Assembly: GCA_028275705.1 (NCBI GenBank)
Contig: JAPWUD010000003.1
Location: forward strand, 27,383 to 91,382
From: Desulfurococcaceae archaeon
Lineage (GTDB): Archaea; Thermoproteota; Thermoprotei_A; Sulfolobales; Desulfurococcaceae
Length of the DNA stretch: 64,000 nt
Reading direction: 5' to 3'
Numbering within the stretch: the first letter of the stretch is position 1; each line of letters opens with the position of its first letter. A program made the translations under genes and the position numbers. Of this stretch, positions 54,201 to 62,936 are shown piece after piece. The notes beneath the pieces are model-generated. The model ran no database searches and had not been told where the DNA came from. It was given only the letters and a program-made list of their open reading frames with translations.

Positions 54201-55420
54201 AAATAGAGGATCTCGCTGAGAGATACATGGGTGTAAATGTATCGGCTTTACCAAAGCTCCTTGTATTGAGGCTTGGAGTATCTGGTGCAACGTATAGAGG
54301 TCTACTACCTATTAGAGTCAGAATTGTTGGGTATAAACTTGTTCCGTGGAAGCAAGTAAAGGTTCTACCTACATGGATTAACATTGAACCCGGTGGTAAA
54401 GGATTAGTCACAGTGTCTGTATTTGGTCCACTAAAGCCAGGATTCTACAGTGGATACTTAGTGGTGGAGGAGGCTAGTAAAGGATTTAGAGCTCTAGTTC
54501 CATTATCTTTCTTCTCACCACTAGAGATCTCGAGTGAACGAGTATACAAGTTAGCTCCATATACAGAGAACACCCCGGTGAAGAACATGTATCTACGTGG
54601 AGCATTCGACTACACATGGAGATACGAGTCTGGAGATTGGAGAGTATTTAAGGTTGTTATAACGGACTACTTGAGGTATACATGGGCTCTAGGGGTTAGA
54701 GTTACTTGGCCAACCTACGGAGACGGCAATTACGCTAGCAACTTAGACGTCCACGTCTACGGGCCATACACTTACGCAATGGTGGATGAATACAACAATG
54801 TATACACATATAGCGTCAACGGCGTACAGCTTGGTGCAGAGTTAACAAGAGATCCAAGGGGTGGGTCAAGCTACAACCCAACGAGGTTCTGGGATTCACT
54901 AGCTCCTGGGGTTTCTTTGATTGTCGCCCCCGCAACAAAGCCTGGAACATATAGAGTAGTCGTGAGAAATATACAGTTCAGGGGGTTGGAATACAATGAG
55001 CCATTTACACTGGAGTTGTTCCCAATAACAATAAGGGCTTCACCAATATACATGGCTTCCTCAAAGACAATTACGTACTTAGTCACAATTAAGACGCCAT
55101 ATCTACCAAGCTACACACTACCATACGACGTATACGCATATAATGAAGGCATATACAACACTACCATATATATACAAGACCTCACAGAGTATGGAATAAC
55201 AGTATCCTCATTTATCAAGTCAAAAACCGCGAACTCTGTACTAGCCAATGTAACAATAAAGTACAGTGATACAACGCCTAAAGGAATATATGTAATCCCA
55301 GTATCAGCAGCATTCCCAGTCGCTGTAACAACCGTTGGATGGATAGACAATGGACAGATGAACTATTACTTCTACTACAATGAAATACCAATAGCACTAA
55401 CCATCAGAATATACTACTAA
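51251..55420 (+). CDS. Giant secreted subtilisin-like serine protease (STABLE-like)
   Basis: A 1389-residue S8 protease. The signal peptide is hydrophobic (about residues 11-32, cut near VVVAG). The prodomain covers about 33-190. The catalytic triad is Asp211 (IIDTGVD), His484 (SHGTF) and Ser723 (SGTSQATP), with the oxyanion Asn at 623 (AAGNGG). About 270 residues separate Asp and His, versus about 30 in subtilisin, and hold Ca-type loops DSNGDGVYD and RDLDGDGIRD. The C-terminal 600 residues are beta-rich and Tyr-rich without a membrane anchor. It resembles the STABLE protease of Staphylothermus S-layers. GTG 51251 or TTG 51260 is the start. Confidence 0.92.
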   Translation: MWDLNPKVLKTLIVSILVLALILPSISVVVAGQVEVQLDTNYRRAYVSSVLLSDDYWKHGAYVEDDSLLLFTKPNPSEFNVESTVDFGQVLILLEPSTTPVVLKGKVLGIIATLPTHVYNIVVAMITREQLQKIAATPGVLAIMPDVRLDALISKEMKATRELVSGEGKSHGELSPDSEGGYHYTIEITGAYDVWSTYGIKGENATLAIIDTGVDYGSPGLGLDAIARDENGVPLVFDASSLGLVLTPVRATDIGGGYIFVNASDLYVFYPPYYVYKWTNSLYARITGCASRSLWLTFPSNWYIGGIKHYGDVKFGLALQVLSLPIGTLTYTIPVIVVDSNGDGVYDTLYADTTTALYLVRNVASYCGVNIPGNIGTSPDFSFVDEEPITYGYEVIARDLDGDGIRDYSIGTLAGYVYDSAFAIILEKLGEWKSLMPSTQPLSGYSTANVIMWETWNYEPVAAVWPGLDPYGDYVVVEYDYHSHGTFCANTAAGRDFYAQTGYGVRSISGQAPAVKIAVAPALYFGTVAVSIYFFSGFDLATPYGYGSRYLWPNLLVNPWIAFGGFEWKWIYTGEHQVDITSNSYGISGWALWGWNSGADPESIVFDYTILTSGTMHFVAAGNGGPGYGTVASPASSSFAIAVGAATEFTYRPIYGYYWPGSSRDVITWSNRGPTELGVAKPDLVAVGSYAWAVGRTWDALGNIYGIRNLTGKLAYNLFSGTSQATPMTAGVGALVVSAYRSAYGSRIPAYLLKTILMNNAKDMGYDELSQGAGFVNAYGAVRAVLDPSFPKVYSTDFLGDVLSELGVNYNTVTYGVFTGYEGSWYEPKIFIPLVKYRANRTITIEGAGNYRVYAARFESTGVTPVCSAIIRAMGIVNCTGDKVLINVTASTTYTYLFFDPSTLAKYDFFEIEGVYPFEYFEAGGRYGRYSPQISLSVMDFAYWIDYGADGVFSWYETARITYDIRGANAVRIQVGRLGEKLSEIEDLAERYMGVNVSALPKLLVLRLGVSGATYRGLLPIRVRIVGYKLVPWKQVKVLPTWINIEPGGKGLVTVSVFGPLKPGFYSGYLVVEEASKGFRALVPLSFFSPLEISSERVYKLAPYTENTPVKNMYLRGAFDYTWRYESGDWRVFKVVITDYLRYTWALGVRVTWPTYGDGNYASNLDVHVYGPYTYAMVDEYNNVYTYSVNGVQLGAELTRDPRGGSSYNPTRFWDSLAPGVSLIVAPATKPGTYRVVVRNIQFRGLEYNEPFTLELFPITIRASPIYMASSKTITYLVTIKTPYLPSYTLPYDVYAYNEGIYNTTIYIQDLTEYGITVSSFIKSKTANSVLANVTIKYSDTTPKGIYVIPVSAAFPVAVTTVGWIDNGQMNYYFYYNEIPIALTIRIYY

Positions 55421-55433
55421 ACCCCTGAAACCA

Positions 55434-55440
55434 TTTTTTT
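55434..55440 (+). terminator. T-run after the subtilase gene
   Basis: Seven consecutive T residues follow the stop by 13 bp, the normal archaeal intrinsic terminator form. No hairpin is needed. Confidence 0.5.
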
Positions 55441-55479
55441 AATACAAATTCCATTCTTAATCCTCTTATCCAAAACTAC

Positions 55480-55748
<269 letters not shown>

Positions 55749-55826
55749 CAAGCACTCGATTTTAAGCTCTAAAATCAGCCAATACTAGCGCTTTCACGAG
55801 TACTTATCAAACTCCATGCTTTGTAA

Positions 55827-56123
55827 TTAGTGTTTTAAATACTCATATTTAATTCGCAGTTGGTCTAGTATACTATCTGTAAGCTCGCTCACCGCAGTAG
55901 CTCTCCCCTTGCTGCCGGTGGTTTCACAGCCCTATGGGTCTCGGAGCTGGATCGCCATGAAGTAGTTGGGTTTTGTAGATATAAGTTTTCTTAGAGATCC
56001 ACCAGACCACCATGCATTACCACCCCAAGGAAATTTACACCCAATAAGTACAACAATATGAGCGATTACGAAAACAGAGACAGCCCCATTGCTCTTATCC
56101 CTTGCAAATCGATCGTGGATCAT
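55827..56123 (-). pseudogene. Possible degenerate gene with an in-frame TAG
   Basis: A minus-strand frame starts ATG at 56123, reads MIHDRFARDKSNGAVSVF, and meets TAG at 55932 after MAIQLRDP. The same frame continues for 34 codons (GSKGRATAVSELTDSIL to EYLKH) to a TAA at 55827. The C-terminal part has a normal amphipathic-helix appearance. No family is identified. It may be a relic of a transposase or host gene next to copy B; chance cannot be excluded. Confidence 0.25.
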
Positions 56124-56167
56124 TAGTACTAAGCATGCTGGAATTTAAACAAGTAAATAAAGGATCA

Positions 56168-56242
56168 CGGGCCCGCCGGGATTTGAACCCGGGTCCTCCG
56201 GCTCCGCAGGCCGGCGCCCTCTCCTGGCTAGGCGACGGGCCC
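56168..56242 (-). tRNA. tRNA-Arg(GCG)
   Basis: Same body as Arg-TCT and Arg-CCT of this window but without intron (75 nt). Anticodon stem CCGGC/GCCGG with loop CTGCGGA gives anticodon GCG. Acceptor GGGCCCG/CGGGCCC, discriminator G. Confidence 0.95.
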
Positions 56243-56261
56243 ATTTATGTATTTACCCGTA

Positions 56262-56942
56262 TTACTTGTTTTTAATTGTTTTTGAATATTCATCTGCTAT
56301 TTGTAGAGGTATTGGTAGTTTTTTACCCTCCACTAGTAGTTTTTTTACCATTGTTACTGCATCTTCTATTTTTACATTATACCCTATACTTACGTATAAT
56401 TCTGTGTTTTCGTGTTTTAAGACTTCTCCCACAATCTTGCCATGTGCTTTTATTAATACTCTTTCACCAATTGCTACTAGTTCTCCATACAGTTTCTTCT
56501 TTGCAACTCCAATGCTTGGTTTACCCAGTACTACTCCAAGATGTGTAGCTATTCCAAATGCGCGTGGATGGGCTAATCCATGGCCATCTACAAGGAGTAA
56601 GTCGGGTTTGTATCTTAGTTTTCCATAAGCCCTCATATATCCCGGCACCTCCCTGAAAGCTAGTAATCCAGGTATATATGGTACCTTCACATCAACTACA
56701 GAGTATGTTTTCTCAACTACTCTACCATCAACCACGTTGTAAACCACTATTACAGCGTACTGCCTTCCACCCCTATATGAAGAGTCGAATGCCGCAACAT
56801 ACTTAACTCTATTAATATCTAGGGGAGGCGCTTGTTCAACAGTCTCCAGCACCCTGCACGCTAAGATCTCTTGAAGCTTCATTGCTCTATGAGCATCAAA
56901 CAAGTGTGGACTACTAGACATATTTAACCAACAATAATCCAT
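56262..56942 (-). CDS. nfi: Endonuclease V
   Basis: Cleaves DNA (or RNA) one nucleotide 3' of deoxyinosine. The 226 residues contain the catalytic Asp in AAFDSSYRGG, PYIPGLLAFREVPGY (wedge/PYIP motif and Glu), LLLVDGHGLAHPR (second Asp) and GKPSIGVAKKKLYG. A start further in, at an internal ATG in MSSSPHLF, is possible. It is divergent from the nucleotidyltransferase-like gene. Confidence 0.93.
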   Translation of the reverse strand: MDYCWLNMSSSPHLFDAHRAMKLQEILACRVLETVEQAPPLDINRVKYVAAFDSSYRGGRQYAVIVVYNVVDGRVVEKTYSVVDVKVPYIPGLLAFREVPGYMRAYGKLRYKPDLLLVDGHGLAHPRAFGIATHLGVVLGKPSIGVAKKKLYGELVAIGERVLIKAHGKIVGEVLKHENTELYVSIGYNVKIEDAVTMVKKLLVEGKKLPIPLQIADEYSKTIKNK

Positions 56943-56986
56943 TAGTTAAAAGCGAGTATTAAGCAAACACCTATAGAGGTGTCTAC

Positions 56987-57547
56987 GTGGAGTACTCTAA
57001 GAGAGAACTAGCATTAGTGTTTAAAGAGCTTGAAGAACGCAGAGTAGACGCCACTATAATAGGCAACACCAGCGTAGAGCTAGCACTAGGTAGAGAAGTC
57101 TTCGAGGGAGACCTAGATTTATTCATAATCAACCCAAGCCCAATAGCTGAGAAAAAGTTCTTCGAAAAGATGGCAGAGGACTTAAACTGGGAGATTTCAT
57201 CAACGGAAATAGGCACACCATCACTACTAATCCCACTGGAAAAAGGGAACCTCATTGTAGAACTATACGAGAACTACATGGATCTAGAGATCCCTATTGA
57301 AATAATCGAAGATAGAGTCGAGTATAGAGTTAATGGTGTTAAAGTGAAGTCCATTAAGCCAGAATACTACCTAGTCCTCAAAGCGAGACAGGGAGTAGAC
57401 CTAGATAAACTAGAAAAATACATTAGTAATCTAAAACAGAGGAGCCTAAATACAAAACTAGTAGAGTACGCTGCATCACTATACCCAGAAGACGAGAGAG
57501 AATTAATAATGGAGAGGCTAAGATCATGCGGACTCTACATAACTTAG
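56987..57547 (+). CDS. Nucleotidyltransferase-fold protein
   Basis: The 186-residue protein has a DNA polymerase beta-like pattern: GNTSVELALGREVFEGDLDLFI, with the D-x-D metal motif at DLD, and a later strand MDLEIPIEI. The C-terminal helical part is unassigned. It may be an antitoxin-like or tRNA-modifying NTase; no toxin partner is adjacent. Start is GTG, and the gene precedes L40e by 63 bp. Confidence 0.7.
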   Translation: MEYSKRELALVFKELEERRVDATIIGNTSVELALGREVFEGDLDLFIINPSPIAEKKFFEKMAEDLNWEISSTEIGTPSLLIPLEKGNLIVELYENYMDLEIPIEIIEDRVEYRVNGVKVKSIKPEYYLVLKARQGVDLDKLEKYISNLKQRSLNTKLVEYAASLYPEDERELIMERLRSCGLYIT

Positions 57548-57610
57548 TAATTTAAAAGCCCCTCCACGAATTGAATTTAAGAATAGACTTAGGAAATAGA
57601 GGGGCAATAT

Positions 57611-57799
57611 ATGCCGGTAAACGACCCAGAACTACTAAGGATCGTGCATGCAAGAATTCTAGATAAATGGGTATGTAGAAAATGCGGTGCATTAAACCCG
57701 CCGGGAGCCACGAAGTGTAGGAGGTGTAAGTCTAAGGGGACTCTTAGACCAAAGAAAGCTATAAGGGCTGGACCCAAAGCAAAGACCACTGGTACATAG
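57611..57799 (+). CDS. rpl40e: Ribosomal protein L40e
   Basis: A 62-residue zinc-finger protein with CRKCGALN and CRRCKSKG, basic C-terminus. In eukaryotes it is fused to ubiquitin; in archaea it stands alone. ATG follows GGGGC. It is convergent with the flippase-like gene, separated by 2 bp. Confidence 0.94.
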   Translation: MPVNDPELLRIVHARILDKWVCRKCGALNPPGATKCRRCKSKGTLRPKKAIRAGPKAKTTGT

Positions 57800-57801
57800 C
57801 T

Positions 57802-58755
57802 CTATTTAAGCAGCTCCCCTGCTAAGATAAATAACGCTGAAGCAATAGGTACAAAGTAGTAAATAATCCTATATGCAACCACTACTTCTGGAGGGAGGAC
57901 TAAGGATAAACCATACTCAGCAACACCAACACCTCCTGGAGTTGGAAGCATGCTAATAGCCTGCATTATTGAGTATGCTGAGAACACAGTCCAAAGCCCT
58001 AATACGGGGTTCATGGCTCTTCCCTGAAAATACAGAAAGGGTGCAATAGCTAGAGCCCAGAAACAATGGATCAGTACTGTTAAGATCCAAGTGAATAGTT
58101 TAGAGCCCAGATCCATAGTACTCGATATTTCAGAGTATGTTTTCCCAAAGTCTTCAATATGCTTAAATAGTTTTTCAAACCACGCGAATTTAGCTAGCTT
58201 CACAGCTACATAGTTAGCCCTAAACTTCGAGGCAACTCGACTAACACTCCTAAAGAAAACAGGCCATGAAACAACTACAAACCCTGACACTAATATAACT
58301 GGTATTGAGTATGGTAAATACCACATGCTGAAGAACAAGCCAAGTAGACATGTATAAATCACATCGTATGAAACCTCATATATTGCTAACGCATACGCGG
58401 TACCAATAGATAACCCAGATTCACTTGAAATTAATAGAGCTCTAGCTGGTTCACCCCCAATAGCGGAGGGAGTGATCTTGGCGAGTAAATCACCTAGGAA
58501 ACGAGCTTTCAAGTATGTTTTAAACGAGCAATTTACATCATTATAGTTTGATTCAACAATATACATTAATCTAAATACAGAAATAACCCATCCAGCGAAT
58601 ACAAGTACTGCAGAGTAAGCGAGCTCCGGGAGCCCTATTCTCGAGAGATCAGCACCTGTAACCACAATATACACTTGTATAACCCCCACAACAAGCACTA
58701 TAGCGACAACCAATCTCTTCCAATTAACTCCAACACTAATGGCTCCACTACCCAT
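57802..58755 (-). CDS. UPF0104/LPG-synthase-like multispan membrane protein
   Basis: A 317-residue protein with about eight membrane segments. The family landmarks include GEPARALLISSE (N-terminal third), SYDVIYTCLLG and TPGGVGVAEYGLSL (C-terminal third). Homologues include lysylphosphatidylglycerol synthase membrane domains and AglD-type proteins; the archaeal role is probably lipid or glycolipid handling. ATG 58755 is taken because the longer in-frame reading passes into the mobile element C. Confidence 0.82.
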   Translation of the reverse strand: MGSGAISVGVNWKRLVVAIVLVVGVIQVYIVVTGADLSRIGLPELAYSAVLVFAGWVISVFRLMYIVESNYNDVNCSFKTYLKARFLGDLLAKITPSAIGGEPARALLISSESGLSIGTAYALAIYEVSYDVIYTCLLGLFFSMWYLPYSIPVILVSGFVVVSWPVFFRSVSRVASKFRANYVAVKLAKFAWFEKLFKHIEDFGKTYSEISSTMDLGSKLFTWILTVLIHCFWALAIAPFLYFQGRAMNPVLGLWTVFSAYSIMQAISMLPTPGGVGVAEYGLSLVLPPEVVVAYRIIYYFVPIASALFILAGELLK

Positions 58756-58769
58756 AGCTGTCAATCCAC

Positions 58770-59034
58770 CTGACCTCCTCCCCGCTTTAACGGGAACCCT
58801 CGTCATTCATGGCGGGGAGTTTGGGATTACGTTCCTCTTCCCGAGGGTTCAATCCCGGGCCGGCTCTCCAGCCCATTACCCCTACTCCTTTCGGGGCTCG
58901 GGGTTATGCGTGGATTATTTATCATCGCTAATGGCTCAAAATACTTAATGCTCATCACTAAAAATCACTAAATAGTGAATGTTTATAAGCTTTCCCCTCC
59001 AACCCTGCCTTTTAAGGCGGGCTTTCAGTTGCAA
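58770..59034 (-). mobile_element. IS200/IS605-type transposase-less element, copy C (265 bp)
   Basis: Minus-strand left end TTGCAACTGAAAGCCC, right end GCGGGGAGGAGGTCAG. Shares the central block with copy B; the hairpins read GGGCTGG-AGAG-CCGGCCC and CCTC-GGGAA-GAGG. It lies 15 bp upstream of the flippase-like start, pointing its right end at that gene, as copy A does. Confidence 0.78.
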
Positions 59035-59098
59035 TAGTGAGGTAAACCACAATATTTTTAAGGGACTTGGCTATACATAAATTACTCCATGGATTATA

Positions 59099-60253
59099 AT
59101 GTATGGGATGAGGCTATGGTTTTTTAGCTATACAGAAGAGCAATTAGAGAAGCTTAGAGTAGATAAGCAAATGCTGAGGGAAATCATTAAGGAGCTAAAG
59201 AAGTGGAGCGCACACGCTACAATACTGCTAAGTCTATATGTACCACCAGGTAGACCCATTGGAGACGTCTTAGCACTATTAAGACAGGAGATGTCTGTGG
59301 CGGAAAACATAAAATTGAAGAAAACAAGGAACTCTGTTGAGTGGGCTTTAAGTGCTGCATACGATAGACTTAGTAGAATACCCAAAATACCCGAGAATGG
59401 ATTGGCATTATTTGCAGGCATGAACCCCGATACTGGGGAGTCGACAGTTGTGATGCTTGTCCCTCCCGAGAAGATACAGGTTTTCTTCTATAGAACCGAC
59501 AAGTACTTCCACACGGAGTTCCTCGAAGAGATGGTTACTGAAGGTAGTGTAGCTGGATTACTCCTAGTTGAGAGAGACGCAGCCACTATAGGTTTGCTAA
59601 AAGGCAATAAACTAGAGATTGTCGAAGAAATGGAAGCATACATACCAGGTAAACACCATAAAGGTGGGCAGAGCCAGAGGAGATTTGACAGGATCATTGA
59701 GCAAATGGTTGAGGAGTTCTACAAGAAGGTCGGGGAGCGCGCAAACAACATATTTCTACCTCTATATGAGCAAGGTAAGTTGAAACTTATAGTTCTAGGG
59801 GGACCCGGATACGCTAAACAAGATTTCCTCGCTGGAAACTACCTAGACTACAGGTTGAAGCAAATAATTGCACCAGAGTTAATAGATGTCTCATACCAGG
59901 GTGAAGTAGGCTTAAGAGAGCTAATTTCCAAAGCAGGGGACTTGCTCGAGAAATACGAGTATGCAGAGTCATTGAAGACTCTAGAGGAGTTTAAATACCA
60001 CCTTGCAAAAGACGATGGTCTAGTAGTCTATGGTGAAGAAGAAGTAAAATTAGCCCTTGAACAAGGCGTCCTCAAAACACTACTCGTGAGTGAATCCCGT
60101 GATGACATATCTCACTGGCTGGAGAGCTCGCATCAATATGGAGTAAAAGCGGTTGTTGTAAGCAAGGATCTCCCAGAGGCGGATTGGTTTAACAAAACCT
60201 TTAATGGTGTAGCGGGGATCTTGAAGTACAAGACTAATACTTTTAACTCCTAG
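59099..60253 (+). CDS. prf1: Peptide chain release factor aRF1
   Basis: Recognises all three stop codons and triggers peptide release. The 384-residue protein has the decoding domain (about 20-140), the catalytic GGQ motif in HHKGGQSQRRF (near residue 198) and a Pelota-like third domain ending in the central/C region. The usual NIKS decoding motif reads NIKL here. ATG 59099 or 59108 is the start. No clear ribosome binding site precedes it, with a TATA box near 59056, so the message is probably nearly leaderless. Confidence 0.92.
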   Translation: MYGMRLWFFSYTEEQLEKLRVDKQMLREIIKELKKWSAHATILLSLYVPPGRPIGDVLALLRQEMSVAENIKLKKTRNSVEWALSAAYDRLSRIPKIPENGLALFAGMNPDTGESTVVMLVPPEKIQVFFYRTDKYFHTEFLEEMVTEGSVAGLLLVERDAATIGLLKGNKLEIVEEMEAYIPGKHHKGGQSQRRFDRIIEQMVEEFYKKVGERANNIFLPLYEQGKLKLIVLGGPGYAKQDFLAGNYLDYRLKQIIAPELIDVSYQGEVGLRELISKAGDLLEKYEYAESLKTLEEFKYHLAKDDGLVVYGEEEVKLALEQGVLKTLLVSESRDDISHWLESSHQYGVKAVVVSKDLPEADWFNKTFNGVAGILKYKTNTFNS

Positions 60254-60328
60254 GACACTACTTATAATGCATTAAATACTATTCTTAGTTTCGGAGACGC
60301 CTCCTCTACATAACACAATATACTCTAA

Positions 60329-61576
60329 ATGGTGAGTTTAATGCGTGGAGTAGAGTCCATTATTGGCGCATACCTAGCTGTCATCGTAGTAATAAGTGTT
60401 GTAACTGGTTTATACTTATACATAGTTAGAGCAGGTAGAAGCGTGGATGAGCAAATAAGAGAAGCCATAGTTAACTATCAATCTGCAAGCTATCCCCCCG
60501 TCTTATCTCTCAGCTACGTAAACGACACAACGTTCAAACTATCGATCACTCCATACACTCCATTATACATTGAAGAAGCCATTGTTAAGGAAATTGAGGG
60601 TGAGTTAATATACAATGTGAGCGTAAATGAAGTCTTATACAAGCCCAGCGAATTGGAGGTAGTTATAAATAAAACCCCTGCCACAATACTACTAGTCTCC
60701 AATAGAGGAGTAGTCTTCTACTACATCCCTAGACAAGACCCCGGATTACTCACAGCACCAGATTACATTAGAAACAAGCCATTCATTGACGAAGAACTAA
60801 TCGATTACCTCAAGAAAATAAGTAATAGCGCTGAGCCTAGATATAGCGGTACAGAGCTGTCAAATAGTGTTACTCCACTGGATTACCTAGGATATAAAGT
60901 CTCAATTGGTAGAACATACACACCGATAGCTCCACTTTTAAACGGCCCCATCTCGTGTACACCATGGTGGATCATACCGTCACCCCTCGACGCTTACTCT
61001 CCATGTACTGTAAACATCACGGATCACGGGGTTTACTACTCACTCCTAACATATAACTATAATAGAACATATTGGCACTTTGACGATGAGGGATACTTAA
61101 ACCTAAGCAGCGATTTAGCCTCAGCAGGGATACCTGGGAGCTATAAGTACATGCAAGTATTAAGGCTAGTTAAAGTCAATGCCCCAGGACTATATACGAT
61201 GCAATTCAGCGTTGGCCTTGAAACCGGGCTATTAACAACGTCTCAAGCATACAACACAATGCTCTCAGTTGTAGTATACGTCTTACGTGGTGACATCCCA
61301 ATAAACTACTACATTGCCCTATCAACCCCCGATCAGCCGACTAATCCATGGTTAAGCAGGATCTTAGTTGATTTCAGACCACAAGGTAGTCTTGAAACAA
61401 GGAGTGTTTCAACAAATATAGTTAAAGCAGTATACTCATCAAGTAATACCATAAGCCTAGACCTCTCGAACTTCGGCTTTAACGAATACATTATCGCCTA
61501 CGGTGTGGAAATCGCTTACCCATGGAGTGGAACACTAAGAGTAAAAATAGAGCTAATTTCCCTCAAGCAGGGTTAA
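60329..61576 (+). CDS. Pilin-like secreted protein with class III signal-type N-terminus
   Basis: A 415-residue protein. MRGVESIIGAYLAVIVVI has a basic-Gly pair followed by a hydrophobic helix (about 9-32), a form like archaeal type IV pilin-like signal peptides cleaved after Gly. The remaining 380 residues are beta-rich with several NxS/T sequons, suggesting surface exposure and glycosylation. The C-terminus ends KIELISLKQG. No family assigned. It is convergent with the complex-I-like genes. Confidence 0.6.
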   Translation: MVSLMRGVESIIGAYLAVIVVISVVTGLYLYIVRAGRSVDEQIREAIVNYQSASYPPVLSLSYVNDTTFKLSITPYTPLYIEEAIVKEIEGELIYNVSVNEVLYKPSELEVVINKTPATILLVSNRGVVFYYIPRQDPGLLTAPDYIRNKPFIDEELIDYLKKISNSAEPRYSGTELSNSVTPLDYLGYKVSIGRTYTPIAPLLNGPISCTPWWIIPSPLDAYSPCTVNITDHGVYYSLLTYNYNRTYWHFDDEGYLNLSSDLASAGIPGSYKYMQVLRLVKVNAPGLYTMQFSVGLETGLLTTSQAYNTMLSVVVYVLRGDIPINYYIALSTPDQPTNPWLSRILVDFRPQGSLETRSVSTNIVKAVYSSSNTISLDLSNFGFNEYIIAYGVEIAYPWSGTLRVKIELISLKQG

Positions 61577-61584
61577 CACGGTGT

Positions 61585-62574
61585 TTATGGTGCGACCAGT
61601 GCGAGAATAGCGGCGAGTATAGGTGGTATTAACCCATACTTAAATACCTGTACTAGTGCTTGATCAATTCTATAGCGACCCATAATGTTCTTCAACGTTA
61701 CAACGAGTAGCAGTAGTATAAGATACTTCAATACCAGTACTAGGCCTCCCAGAGGGGATAAATGGTTGAAAGGTGCTGGGCCTCCGAGAAGTACATAGAC
61801 TCCTATTACGAGTGCAATAACGAGGTCTAAATCATGGAGAAGCCTAGCTAGTGCGAGTAGTGGACCACTAAACTCTGTCTCGTATCCCGCAATGATCTCT
61901 TGCTCTGCTTCAGGTATATTGAATGGTGGATACATTGCTTTAACCTGGATGCTTACAGTGAAGCCTATTATTGATAATGCTAGAATAGCTAGCGTAATTG
62001 GATTAGAGTATAGCCTTGAGAAGTTTACATAGGTAGAGCTAATACTCATGAATAATCCATCACCACGAGTAGCTAGATACACTGGTACCAATATACTGGC
62101 AAAGTATGCTGGCTCAGCTATTGTTACTAGAGACAGCAGCCTCGAGACACCTATATTAGTATATGGACTAGGCATAGAGAGCGATGCAATAACTATCGCG
62201 AAGAGAGGCATAACGCTACTTAGATAGAAGAATATAAGCACATCGAAAACAGTCGCTACATTGAGTAAACTAATTGGTAGAAATATCACTGATGACACAA
62301 TACATGATACTCCAATTATAAGAGCAAACTCTGCAAGCCTAGGCATACTAAACCTATTAACAACCTCCTCCTTAGCCCTCAAGAGCTTTAAGAAATCATA
62401 GAATGGCTGTAGGAGTCCAATCGGCCCAACATATGAAGGACCCATTCTCCTCTGATACCTAGCACTTAATTTCCTAACAAGGTACTGCGTGAAAAAAGCT
62501 AGAGCTACTAGGAATATAGTGCCTGGAAACACCAATATGCTGAACAATGCATTAACATATACATCAAGGTACAC
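61585..62574 (-). CDS. Complex I subunit 1-like membrane protein (NuoH/MbhM/HyfC type)
   Basis: A 329-residue, eight-or-nine-span protein of the energy-converting hydrogenase/complex I family. Landmarks are ARYQRRMGPSYVGPIGLLQP, AEPAYFA and FNIPEAEQEIIAGYETEFSG, which form the quinone/proton-channel-like region. GTG 62574 is favoured with GGGGTGG upstream; a longer reading would overlap the previous gene. It anchors the peripheral arm to the membrane antiporter modules. Confidence 0.9.
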   Translation of the reverse strand: MYLDVYVNALFSILVFPGTIFLVALAFFTQYLVRKLSARYQRRMGPSYVGPIGLLQPFYDFLKLLRAKEEVVNRFSMPRLAEFALIIGVSCIVSSVIFLPISLLNVATVFDVLIFFYLSSVMPLFAIVIASLSMPSPYTNIGVSRLLSLVTIAEPAYFASILVPVYLATRGDGLFMSISSTYVNFSRLYSNPITLAILALSIIGFTVSIQVKAMYPPFNIPEAEQEIIAGYETEFSGPLLALARLLHDLDLVIALVIGVYVLLGGPAPFNHLSPLGGLVLVLKYLILLLLVVTLKNIMGRYRIDQALVQVFKYGLIPPILAAILALVAP

Positions 62575-62576
62575 AT

Positions 62577-62936
62577 CTACCACCCCGCAATTATTGAAGC
62601 AATGAAGACGATTACTGCGAGTAGCACTAGTAGGGCAAGCCATGAGGAGAGGAATCTATACCAGTCGTGGAGGCTACCGGTATGCACTCCCTCCACAAGC
62701 ACCCTGTAGAGTGACTTAGCAAACCTCTTCATAAAACCCCAGTACATTGAGGAAATACTAGGCGTAACTGATGAAACAACACTTTCCGGTTCTCCAGACA
62801 AGTATACATTTGTTACTCTAACACGCCTCGACTTCAGTGCATAGTATAGTAGTGACACTGTGAGTATTGACAATCCCAATACAGCGACAACTATTGTCAG
62901 CGCAGAGCTCGGATCAAGTACTAGAGTAGTCTTCAT
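62577..62936 (-). CDS. Small membrane subunit of a complex-I-like/hydrogenase module
   Basis: A 119-residue protein with two hydrophobic helices (about 12-33 and 95-116) and a middle part YLSGEPESVV...GVHTGSLHDWYRF. The latter resembles the C-terminal tail of NuoL-type subunits, which suggests it is a detached end of the antiporter chain or a dedicated small subunit. It overlaps the antiporter by 4 nt and precedes the NuoH-like gene by 2 bp. Confidence 0.6.
   Translation of the reverse strand: MKTTLVLDPSSALTIVVAVLGLSILTVSLLYYALKSRRVRVTNVYLSGEPESVVSSVTPSISSMYWGFMKRFAKSLYRVLVEGVHTGSLHDWYRFLSSWLALLVLLAVIVFIASIIAGW

Noticed and set aside
55932..55934. TAG decoded as pyrrolysine
   Set aside because: No pyrrolysine genes in the window, and several normal genes here end in TAG.
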